Source: an uncultured Lachnospiraceae bacterium (GTDB taxonomy: Bacteria > Bacillota_A > Clostridia > Lachnospirales > Lachnospiraceae). From it: 11,048 bases of DNA. The notes under the pieces were generated by a model. That model saw only the letters and a program-made list of their open reading frames with translations. It made no database searches and was not told where the DNA came from. The stretch covers positions 1-11,048 of the forward strand of contig USJM01000049.1 in NCBI GenBank assembly GCA_900555005.1, written 5' to 3'. Below are positions 1 to 6,662 of the stretch, one piece after another (position 1 is the stretch's first letter; every line of letters begins with the position of its first letter). A program made the position numbers and the translations under genes.

Positions 1-544
1 CATGCCTTGCCATGCTTCGGCGTCATCTCCTTGGTCGCCTCCACGCCTTCTTTGGCGCCCTCGACAGCGGCATCCATGACAGCCTTCATGCCGCCGCCCT
101 CCTCCAGCGCCTTTTTGCCTGCCTCAGCTGCTTTCGAGACAGAATCATAGATTGTCCGATCGCCAGGCTGGCACTTTCCTCTTTTCTGGATACCTGCGGC
201 AAAGCCTTCCAGAAATGCAGCCAGATCCTTTGCGTCCATCTCCGGCTTATCCCCGACAGCTTTTCCGCCGTACATAACGCGGTGCTCATCAGGGTTCCCA
301 TCGTCGACGGTACAAGTCCCTGCATCTTCATGGCTGCCTTCATCAGCGTCTTCGCAACGCTGGTCTCCTGCATCTGATCCTTGATCAGGCCAGGAAGGGC
401 ACCATAGCCCTTGCTCATGGTCAGACCGAGATCCCCGTCACCCATGGCCGCATCCATCTCACAGAGATGATCCTTCTGTTCCTCAAAAATATCTGCTACT
501 CCCTGAAAGAGTGCCGGGAGATCGCTCACTCGTACTGTGTCCAT
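1..544 (-). CDS. dhaL: DhaL-type kinase subunit (ATP/ADP-binding), 3' end cut, one frameshift
   Basis: This is the nucleotide-binding subunit of a dihydroxyacetone-kinase-type enzyme. With DhaK it phosphorylates a short ketose in the cytoplasm. The start at 544 (MDTVRVSDL) is chosen because AAAAGGAGC sits just upstream; the reading frame is open further up to 625, but that extension has no family match. Residues Asp31, Asp36 and Asp38, in DAAMGDGDLG, match the magnesium-binding aspartates of DhaL, and GLVPSTMGTLMS is a typical DhaL helix. Near 276-277 the frame breaks. The continuation MYGGKAVGDKPEMDAKDL, then KRGKCQPGDRTIYDSV and KEMTPKHGKA, is one frame over, so one base is missing. The gene runs off the window at position 1, with roughly 30 residues lacking. 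A 136-base spacer with hairpins separates it from dhaK. The family is certain; the substrate is not. Confidence 0.88.
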
Positions 545-638
545 ATTTCCAAGCTCCTTTTGTCCTCCGCCCGTCACCGTCAGTCTGCCTGTGACGGCCG
601 CCGGGCATTTTTCCGGTATATTCACCCGGCAGGGTTAC

Positions 639-660
639 CCAGCCAGCACCCACTGGCTGG
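639..660 (-). other. Hairpin in dhaK-dhaL spacer
   Basis: The arms CCAGCCAG and CTGGCTGG form a perfect 8-bp stem with a 6-base loop. It can be extended past a C/A mismatch by further pairs (GGG..TA with TA..CCCC). It lies about 20 bases after the dhaK stop and has no T-run, so it is not an intrinsic terminator. It may stabilise or process the mRNA between the two kinase subunits. Smaller inverted repeats (CCGTCA/TGACGG and GCCGGG/CCCGGC) fill the rest of this unusually long 136-base spacer. Confidence 0.5.
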
Positions 661-680
661 ATACCCCTGCGGTTTGATCG

Positions 681-1676
681 TTACACCTGCGTGTAGAACG
701 GCGTATGAACCGGCATGTCAATCCACTGCTTCATCTCCTCGTCTGCGACCTTGCAGATCGAGATTGATGCGCCTGCCATCTCCATGGAGGTCGCATACTC
801 GCCGACAAATGTGCGGTAAACCTTGATGCCTTTCTCTTTCAGAATATCCTCCACATCGCCTGTCAGGATATAGAGCTCTTCCTGGGAGGTTGCTCCAAGT
901 CCGTTGATCAGGACACAGACCTCCTCGCCGGATGCAACCGGCATATCGCCGAGAATTTCCTTCATCGATTCCTCTGCCAGCTCTCTCGAGGTCTTGACAG
1001 GTCCGTTCCAGACACCCGGTTCGCCATGAATGCCCATGCCGAATGCCATTTCATTCTCTCCGAGGGTAAAGTTGCTGTGTCCAAGCTCCGGGATGATGCA
1101 GGGCGTCAGCGCAAAGCCGACTGTGCGGGTGTTCTCCTTGGCCTTCTGGGCTGCGGCAAGCACCTCGTCAAGCGTACCCATCTGGGCTGCCTTCGCGCCT
1201 GCACACTTGTACATGAAGAAGATGCCTGCGACACCGCGGCGCGCATCCGGATTCTTGTTGGACAGCACGTCGTCAGCGCCGACGATGCTGCGAGTCTGGA
1301 TATCATCCATTTCCAGCATCTCGGAAGCCATATCGAAGTTCATGATATCCCCGGTATAGTTGCCGTACAGAAACAGGATGCCTGCTCCCGATTCGACTTC
1401 CTTCGATATGTTGTAAATCTGCTCAGCAGAGGGAGACTGAAAGACCGAGCCGACACCGCATCCATCCAGCATGTTCTCGCCGACATATCCAAGGAACAGT
1501 GGAAGGTGGCCCGTACCGCCGCCGGTGATGATGGCAACCTTGCCCTCCTTCTTCTTCGCGGTGCAGTAGCAGCGAAGGTCGTTCTCCACGTATTTGACCA
1601 TATCAGGATGTGCCTGATAGATCCCATGCAGCATGTCGTCCGTATAGTTTTCCGGTTTGTTGATAATCTTTTTCAT
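681..1676 (-). CDS. dhaK: DhaK-type kinase subunit (sugar-binding), dihydroxyacetone/tetrulose kinase
   Basis: This is the substrate-binding subunit of a DhaKL kinase, 331 aa, close to the usual 330-356. In this family the ketose is held covalently on a histidine and phosphorylated by the nucleotide or phosphodonor partner DhaL. Visible landmarks are GGGTGHLP at residues 52-59 (His57), NYTGDIMNF with Asp110, and GMGIHGEPG with His217, the likely covalent histidine. The start at 1676 (MKKIINKPENY) has GGAAGGAG six to seven bases upstream; the frame is open 14 codons further but without a better site. The usual GHEP motif reads GHLP here. It follows the two permease genes after 80 bases and precedes dhaL, so it probably acts on the imported sugar. 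True dihydroxyacetone or a longer ketose such as erythrulose are both possible. Confidence 0.9.
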   Translation of the reverse strand: MKKIINKPENYTDDMLHGIYQAHPDMVKYVENDLRCYCTAKKKEGKVAIITGGGTGHLPLFLGYVGENMLDGCGVGSVFQSPSAEQIYNISKEVESGAGILFLYGNYTGDIMNFDMASEMLEMDDIQTRSIVGADDVLSNKNPDARRGVAGIFFMYKCAGAKAAQMGTLDEVLAAAQKAKENTRTVGFALTPCIIPELGHSNFTLGENEMAFGMGIHGEPGVWNGPVKTSRELAEESMKEILGDMPVASGEEVCVLINGLGATSQEELYILTGDVEDILKEKGIKVYRTFVGEYATSMEMAGASISICKVADEEMKQWIDMPVHTPFYTQV

Positions 1677-1689
1677 GTCATTCTCCTTC

Positions 1690-1709
1690 CGGGCTGTATT
1701 CAGAGCCCG
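1690..1709 (-). other. Hairpin abutting the dhaK ribosome site
   Basis: The arms CGGGCT and AGCCCG form a 6-bp stem with an 8-base loop in the dhaK leader. The stem ends directly against the GGAAGGAG ribosome site, so it could modulate ribosome access or stabilise the downstream mRNA. The short stem makes a functional role uncertain. Confidence 0.3.
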
Positions 1710-1756
1710 TCTTGTCATCCTTCCTGTTTTTCCGCCTTCCGGTCAGAGCCGGAGAC

Positions 1757-2725
1757 TCAGCTGTTCTTCTGCATATCTCTCTTCTGCATGACCTTGTCCA
1801 GAATAAGAGCTGCCACCAGCAGACATCCGTTCACAAGCGTCTTCAGCGTATCCGGTGCATGCATGATCGTAAATGCATTCGCGATCAGCTGCAGCAGCAC
1901 GATGGAGAAGGTCACGCCTGCGACCGTCCCGCCGCCGCCGTCCGGATTGATCCCGCCCAGGACAACGATCAGAAGGCTCAGAAGTGTGTAGGTTGAGCCA
2001 TTCGACGACTTCGCAGAGTTCAGATGCGATGTGATGATGATGCCGGATATCCCGCCGAGAATGCCGGACATCGTGTGTGCCAGGATCGTTGTCCGGAGTG
2101 TGTTGATTCCGGAATACCGGGCCGCCTGCTTGTTCGACCCGAGGAAATACACCTCATGCCCGAAGACCGTGTGCTTCATGATGAACGCGACCACAATCAG
2201 CACACCGATGAAAATGAACAGAACATAGGGGATTGATCCGATGGAACCGTTCGCAATGTTCTTGAAACTGTCGGACATCCCGTTGATCGCCGGCCCTCCG
2301 GTTATGGCGAGTGCCAGGCCGGAGTACACCTCAAGGCCGCACAGCGTCACGAGCATGGCCGGGATATCAAGCGAACCGATGATCAGTCCGTTCAGCGCGC
2401 CGCAGCCTGCACCGACTGCTACCGAAGCCAGACATGCCAGCGGGATCGGGACACCTGCATTCTTGATGAGCAGTGCACAGACCACTCCTCCGAGGTTCAT
2501 GATCCCGACCAGCGACAGATCGATTCCGCCGGCGATCATGCAGACCATCATACCGAATGACAAAACGCCGTATTCCGGAAACTGGAAGATCATTGACCGG
2601 AAATTATTGACGGAATAGTACACCGGCCCTTTCAGGACCGCCATCAGAATCAGCACAAATACCATCATCAGTATGAGGACTTTAATATGGTCATTCAGCT
2701 TTTTTGATGCTGTTTTCTTCTTCAT
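1757..2725 (-). CDS. Ribose-type sugar ABC transporter permease (second)
   Basis: This is an inner-membrane permease of the BPD_transp_2 (RbsC/LsrD/RhaQ-like) family, 322 aa. It is rich in hydrophobic stretches: a first membrane segment after the basic MKKKTASKKLND start, then about eight more. Family landmarks are GCGALNGLIIGSLDIPAML, LGSNKQAARYSGIN (the cytoplasmic loop that contacts the ATPase) and VVLGGINPDGGGGTVAG near the C-terminus. The start at 2725 has AGGAGG upstream, and the gene begins 13 bases after the stop of the first permease. Two different permease genes in one operon suggest a heterodimeric channel, as in the AI-2 (Lsr) and rhamnose systems. Family assignment is firm; the sugar is unknown. 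Confidence 0.92.
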   Translation of the reverse strand: MKKKTASKKLNDHIKVLILMMVFVLILMAVLKGPVYYSVNNFRSMIFQFPEYGVLSFGMMVCMIAGGIDLSLVGIMNLGGVVCALLIKNAGVPIPLACLASVAVGAGCGALNGLIIGSLDIPAMLVTLCGLEVYSGLALAITGGPAINGMSDSFKNIANGSIGSIPYVLFIFIGVLIVVAFIMKHTVFGHEVYFLGSNKQAARYSGINTLRTTILAHTMSGILGGISGIIITSHLNSAKSSNGSTYTLLSLLIVVLGGINPDGGGGTVAGVTFSIVLLQLIANAFTIMHAPDTLKTLVNGCLLVAALILDKVMQKRDMQKNS

Positions 2726-2738
2726 CTCCAGACCCTCC

Positions 2739-3746
2739 TCACGCCTGACTCATTTTCATGGAGCGCTTTGTCTGCCATGAAGTGATGATCGTGCCAAGAA
2801 GCAGCACGATGCCGACTACGAACCGCTGCCAGCTGGTCGGGATGCCCAGCATATTCAGGTTGTTCTGGACCAGTGTGATCAGAATCACGCTCAGGACAAC
2901 CCCGCCGACTCCGCCATGGCCGCCTGTGATGCGGACACCGCCGATGACGCAGGCCGCGATCGTGATCATCTCGTCGCCCATCAGCGCGGACGTCGTCGCC
3001 GAATGCATCAGGATGTTATAAATCATCGCTGCCACCCCGACGAACACGCCCGACCAGACATAGGCCGCGAACTGAAGCTTCTTCACATTAAACCCGGCGA
3101 CGCGGGCTGCTGTCTTGTTTCCGCCGATGACATAGAGTCCTCTCCCGAGCATCGTATACTTCAGCATCCACGCGATCAGGAGACAGACGATGATCGGCAC
3201 AAGGACCAGGACATTCAGCACATACTGGAAACCGGTCTTCGGCGAGGTGTAGGTAATCAGATTCGTGTTGTAGATCGCCTGGAGACTGGACGGAAGCACC
3301 GTGAACTCACGGGTTCCGAGGATCGTGACAACACCGCCCGACGCAATGGAGCTGGTCGCCAGCGTTGCGATCAGCGGCGGAAGGTTCAGGATCGCGACCA
3401 GAAAGCCGTTCAGAAGACCGAACGCCAGACCGATCAGGACTGCCAGACCAAACGCAAACCACGCGTTGTCAATCGGTGCCACCCGGTTGATGATATACAT
3501 CGGGACGTACATCGCAACACATCCGATTGCCGGAAATGAAACATCGATTCCTCCCGATATAATGACAATCATTTCACAGAGCGCGAAGCACATCGTGAAG
3601 ATGGCCGCCCTCATCGTATTGAGAACCGTTGCAAAGTCCCAGAACGCAGGCTGGCGGATCCCGACGATCAGGCTGAACACGGCAATGATATAAACCAGGA
3701 TCATCTGGTTGCTGGTCAGCCAAGCATGTTTCTTTTTACTGTTCAT
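2739..3746 (-). CDS. Ribose-type sugar ABC transporter permease (first)
   Basis: This is an integral-membrane subunit of the BPD_transp_2 family, 335 aa, the likely partner of the neighbouring permease. Conserved segments are GLAFGLLNGFLVAILNLPPL, IGGNKTAARVAGFNVKK (the coupling loop) and IGGVRITGGHGGVGGVVLS, with about nine hydrophobic helices. The start at 3746 is supported by AGGAGGAGATT immediately upstream. It sits 21 bases after the ATPase stop and 13 bases before the next permease, as expected in a tightly packed transport operon. The arrangement binding protein, ATPase, permease, permease resembles lsr, rhamnose and erythritol-type transporters rather than the single-permease rbs operon. 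Confidence 0.92.
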   Translation of the reverse strand: MNSKKKHAWLTSNQMILVYIIAVFSLIVGIRQPAFWDFATVLNTMRAAIFTMCFALCEMIVIISGGIDVSFPAIGCVAMYVPMYIINRVAPIDNAWFAFGLAVLIGLAFGLLNGFLVAILNLPPLIATLATSSIASGGVVTILGTREFTVLPSSLQAIYNTNLITYTSPKTGFQYVLNVLVLVPIIVCLLIAWMLKYTMLGRGLYVIGGNKTAARVAGFNVKKLQFAAYVWSGVFVGVAAMIYNILMHSATTSALMGDEMITIAACVIGGVRITGGHGGVGGVVLSVILITLVQNNLNMLGIPTSWQRFVVGIVLLLGTIITSWQTKRSMKMSQA

Positions 3747-3767
3747 AATCTCCTCCTGACCGGCACT

Positions 3768-5317
3768 TTAAAGGCTGAGCTTGTCAATCTTATTGTCGGT
3801 GACAAGCCGTACCTTCCCTTTGTTCATGATCACGATCTTGTTGCAGTTCTGGAGAAGCTCCGGAAGGTCATCGGATATGATGATAATTCCGATGCCCTGC
3901 TTCGCAAGCCCTCTCAGAATGTCGTGGATCTCTGCCTTCGCGCCGACATCGACACCGACGGTCGGCCCGTTGAGGATGAACAGTTTCGGATGTGTATTCA
4001 GCCACTTGGCGATGACAACCTTCTGAGCATTTCCGCCGGAAAGCGTCCGGACCGGCGGATCGATCGAAGGTGCCGCGATGGAGAGATCCTTCAGCCATCT
4101 CTCGGAGGCTTCCCGCATCTCTTTCTCATTCAGACTCATGCCGTGGAAATAATCTCGTATAGAGCTGGCGATCGTGTTGTCCTCGATCGAACGCTCCATG
4201 AAGAGCCCCTGCGTCAGTCTGTCTTCCGGGACATACCCGATCTTGTTCTTGATCGCATCCGCTACAGAGTGGATCTCAATCTTCTTTCCATTCAGGTAGA
4301 TGTCGCCCGATTCCGGCGGTGTGATGCCGAACAGTGCTTCGCCGATCTCACCTCGTCCGGAGCCAAGCAGACCGGTCAGCCCCAGGATATCGCCCTTGTT
4401 CATGCTGAAGCTGACGTCCTCAAAACGTCCCTTTAACGTCAGATGGTCGACACGGAAAACCTCCTCGTCGGACGGCGCCGGGTCATACTTGGTCTCGACC
4501 AGATCCCTGCCCGTCATATCCTTCATGAAACGAGCGTCATTATATTCGGATATTTTTCCGCTTGATATGTACTTTCCGTTTCTCAGAATCGTAAGACTGT
4601 CCGCGATCTGGTAGATTTCATCCAGCTTATGGTTGACGATCATGATCGCGATGCCCTTCTTCTTCAGCCCTCTGAGGACCTCCCAGAGCTTTCCGACCTC
4701 TTTCTCAGTCAGCGCCGTCGTCGGCTCGTCCAGGATCAGCAGCTTTGCGTCGTTGACGATCGCCCTGCAGATGGCAACCATCTGCTTGCCGGCGACAGGC
4801 AGCTGCTCCAGCGGCATATCCGGGTCCAGCTCCGCACGACCTGCGCCATACCACGCTCTGCGATCTGATGGATCTCCTTCCAGTTCACAAATTTCTTCCG
4901 GTTCTTGACTTCCCCGTTCAGCGCGATGTTCTCCGCGACTGTCAGGTTCGGGAATACCGCAAAATCCTGGTAAATGACCTGAATCCCGCGGTTGATGGCG
5001 TCGATGGGTTTCATGTGCTCCACCTTCTCGCCGTTGATCCAGATCTCGCCCTCGTCCGGCTCATGAACCCCCGAGATTGCCTTGATCAGCGTGGACTTCC
5101 CGCAGCCATTCTCACCGGCCAGGCAGTGGATCTCACCTTCCCGGATCTCCAGGTCAACGCCTCTGAGCGCATGGACACCGCCGAAAGACTTCTTGATCCC
5201 CTTAAGTTTCAGAAATACCTTGTTCTCTTCATTTCCCATATTCTGACCAGGTCTTTCCTTTTTACTGAAGAAACCCCATACGGTTTCTGAACCGTATGGG
5301 GTTTCAGACTCATTCAT
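3768..5317 (-). CDS. Sugar ABC transporter ATPase, two fused NBDs, one frameshift
   Basis: This is a tandem-domain ATPase (RbsA/RhaT/MglA type) that powers the two permeases. Counting from a start at 5239, domain 1 has Walker A GENGCGKST at about residues 42-50, the Q-loop in VIYQDFAVFPNLTV and Walker B LLILDEPTTAL. Domain 2 has a degenerate P-loop, GLLGSGRGE, the signature LSGGNAQKVVIAKW and an altered Walker B, FILNGPTVGVDVG. Between about 4840 and 4848 the frame breaks: the first part ends sensibly in AERGMAQVV and the second resumes with ELDPDMPLEQLPVAGKQ one frame over. One added base (CGGAG to CGGGAG) repairs it to about 490 aa from 5239 or 516 aa from 5317. The start is ambiguous. ATG 5317 has AGGAG ten bases upstream but translates a hairpin; ATG 5239 gives a family-typical N-terminus with a weak site. 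Confidence 0.9.
5270..5305 (-). other. 16-bp perfect hairpin between binding-protein and ATPase genes
   Basis: On the minus strand GAAACCCCATACGGTT and AACCGTATGGGGTTTC form an uninterrupted 16-bp stem around the tetraloop CAGA. It begins 45 bases after the binding-protein stop. No T-run follows (it reads TTCAG), so a classical terminator is unlikely. Such intercistronic hairpins are known to protect the upstream message and give high binding-protein levels relative to the ATPase; that role is inferred here. It overlaps the first codons of the ATPase if the 5317 start is used. Confidence 0.75.
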
Positions 5318-5349
5318 GCATTCGTGACTCCTGAAACCGCCTGGGCTGA

Positions 5350-6405
5350 TCAGAAGTTATAGTCATTCATGTTGTCCTTCGTGACGTCGACACGAGCGTT
5401 TCCATAGTAGACACCGTCTTTGTTGACGTTCTCGACGGTCTCATAACCCTTTGCTGCGAGATGCATCGTGCTGTCGTCCACCGTTCCGTCAAGTTCTGCG
5501 ATGGCCATGCAGATCATCGCCTTGCCGGCCTCTGCCGGATCCCATACGGAGAAGGAAGCGATTGTTCCATCTTCTACATACTGCTGAGCGATCGATGTCA
5601 TGGACGTTCCGACAATTGCGACCTTTCCAGCCAGTCCGAGTTCCTCAACTGCCTGTGCTGCGCCGACAACGTCGGTGGAAGCAGAACCCTCGATCGCGGT
5701 GATGTCCGGATTCGCGGTCAGAAGCTCTTTGGTCTGGTTGTAGGAGGAAGTCGTATCATCGCCTGTCTCATACCGGCCGAGGCACTCCATATCCGGATAT
5801 TCCTTCTCCTGAAGAGCCTTGGCTGCGTCACACCACTCATTGTGGGATACAGAGGTGAGCGCACCGACAAACTGGATGTACTTTCCCTTGCCGCCTGTCA
5901 GCTCTCCGAGCTCCTTCATGAAATTCTCACCGTAGTCCGCGTTCTGGAAAGCCTCGACATCGACATCACGGACGCTTGCGTCCATGGAAGCTGCCTCGTG
6001 TGTGATAACCTTGATGCCCTGATCTTTTGCCTTCTGAAGGACAGGAGCCAGCGCTTCTGAATCAAACGGAACAACACAGATTGCATCCCAGTCCTCTGCC
6101 AGAAGTCCCTCGACATAGGAAGCCTGATCCGCGCCTTCTGCAGATCCGCCGTATACAACATTGCTTCCGGTTTCCTTATTGTATTCGTCGACGCCATCCT
6201 GCATTCTCTGGAACCACGCGATGTTGGTCATCTTCGGAACGACCGCGATCTTGTACTCTGTTCCCTTCGCTCCGATCAGATCCCCCTCAGCCTCTGTCCC
6301 GGCTTCTGTGGAAGCTTCCGTCTCTCCCGCGATTGCCGGCACCGCAAGCAGCGATGCTGCCATGGCAGCTGATGCCAGAACACTGACGACCTTATTGAAC
6401 TTCAT
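5350..6405 (-). CDS. Sugar ABC transporter substrate-binding protein (RbsB/RhaS/LsrB-like)
   Basis: This extracytoplasmic sugar-binding protein, 351 aa, is a Peripla_BP_4-type fold that delivers its ligand to the permease pair. The first 26 residues form a signal peptide (MKFNK, hydrophobic core, then AVPAIA before GETE), followed by an acidic Ser/Thr/Glu/Ala linker. The mature domain starts at EYKIAVVPKMTNIAWFQRM and contains VVPFDSEALAPVLQKAKDQG, ITAIEGSASTDVVGAAQAVE and VGTSMTSIAQQYVEDG, all typical of the family. No cysteine lies at the end of the signal peptide, so it is not an obvious lipoprotein. The start at 6405 has AAAGGAGG eight bases upstream; the frame is open to 6444 but that extension overlaps the operator. 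It is the first gene of the operon behind a strong promoter. The ligand is unknown; ketoses, deoxy sugars, polyols and AI-2 are all bound by relatives. Confidence 0.93.
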   Translation of the reverse strand: MKFNKVVSVLASAAMAASLLAVPAIAGETEASTEAGTEAEGDLIGAKGTEYKIAVVPKMTNIAWFQRMQDGVDEYNKETGSNVVYGGSAEGADQASYVEGLLAEDWDAICVVPFDSEALAPVLQKAKDQGIKVITHEAASMDASVRDVDVEAFQNADYGENFMKELGELTGGKGKYIQFVGALTSVSHNEWCDAAKALQEKEYPDMECLGRYETGDDTTSSYNQTKELLTANPDITAIEGSASTDVVGAAQAVEELGLAGKVAIVGTSMTSIAQQYVEDGTIASFSVWDPAEAGKAMICMAIAELDGTVDDSTMHLAAKGYETVENVNKDGVYYGNARVDVTKDNMNDYNF

Positions 6406-6424
6406 CTTCAAATCCTCCTTTGTT

Positions 6425-6436
6425 TGTTTAGTAAAC
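6425..6436. promoter_or_regulatory. Operator O1, palindrome TGTTTAGTAAAC
   Basis: GTTTAGTAAAC is a near-perfect odd palindrome lying about 20-30 bases downstream of the predicted transcription start of the binding-protein operon and just before its ribosome site. The same 12-mer occurs once more in inverted form at 6641-6652. Position, symmetry and repetition next to a LacI-family gene make it the likely repressor site; repression by blocking elongation or initiation is inferred. Confidence 0.7.
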
Positions 6437-6463
6437 GTACTCAACGTTTCGCTTGTTGTTCAT

Positions 6464-6492
6464 ACAATACATCTGCTCAAATAAAATGTCAA
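6464..6492 (-). promoter_or_regulatory. Sigma-70-type promoter of the sugar ABC/DhaKL operon
   Basis: On the minus strand a perfect -35 TTGACA (6487-6492) and a -10 TATTGT (6464-6469, four of six) are separated by exactly 17 bases. Transcription would start near 6457, giving a leader of about 50 bases that contains operator O1 and the AAAGGAGG ribosome site. The surrounding DNA is clearly more AT-rich than the genes. Confidence 0.75.
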
Positions 6493-6556
6493 TATGTTCA
6501 GACATGATTTTTTTGTTTATATTCGTTTAGGATTCTCGCTTATCTCCTCAATTATT

Positions 6557-6569
6557 CGTGAATATCACG
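6557..6569. promoter_or_regulatory. Inverted repeat CGTGA-ATA-TCACG upstream of the promoter
   Basis: A 5-bp dyad with a 3-base centre lies about 65 bases upstream of the -35 box. It differs from the O1/O2 operators and its half-sites are closer together than in a CRP-type site. It could be an activator or second-regulator site, but short dyads occur by chance. Confidence 0.3.
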
Positions 6570-6612
6570 GCCATGTTTTGAATACACTTAAGATATGCTT
6601 CATTTCAGGCAT

Positions 6613-6638
6613 AAAAAAACCGGAACAGCGTTCCGGTT
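6613..6638 (-). terminator. Intrinsic terminator behind the LacI-family gene
   Basis: On the minus strand the stem AACCGGAAC / GTTCCGGTT (9 bp, loop GCT) is followed directly by a T-run (the stem's two terminal Ts plus five more). It lies 25 bases after the regulator stop codon and separates the regulator transcript from the ABC operon, which has its own promoter. Confidence 0.92.
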
Positions 6639-6640
6639 AA

Positions 6641-6652
6641 GTTTACTAAACA
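6641..6652. promoter_or_regulatory. Operator O2, palindrome GTTTACTAAACA
   Basis: This is the exact reverse complement of the O1 12-mer, placed between the regulator stop codon and its terminator, 215 bases from O1. A distal auxiliary operator that permits repressor-mediated looping would fit. It may also act as a roadblock at the end of the regulator transcript. Confidence 0.65.
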
Positions 6653-6662
6653 TTATGCTATC

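Noticed and set aside
1026..1991. A 321-codon plus-strand open frame opposite dhaK and the second permease
   Set aside because: It is a shadow of two well-supported minus-strand genes and has no domain or convincing ribosome site.
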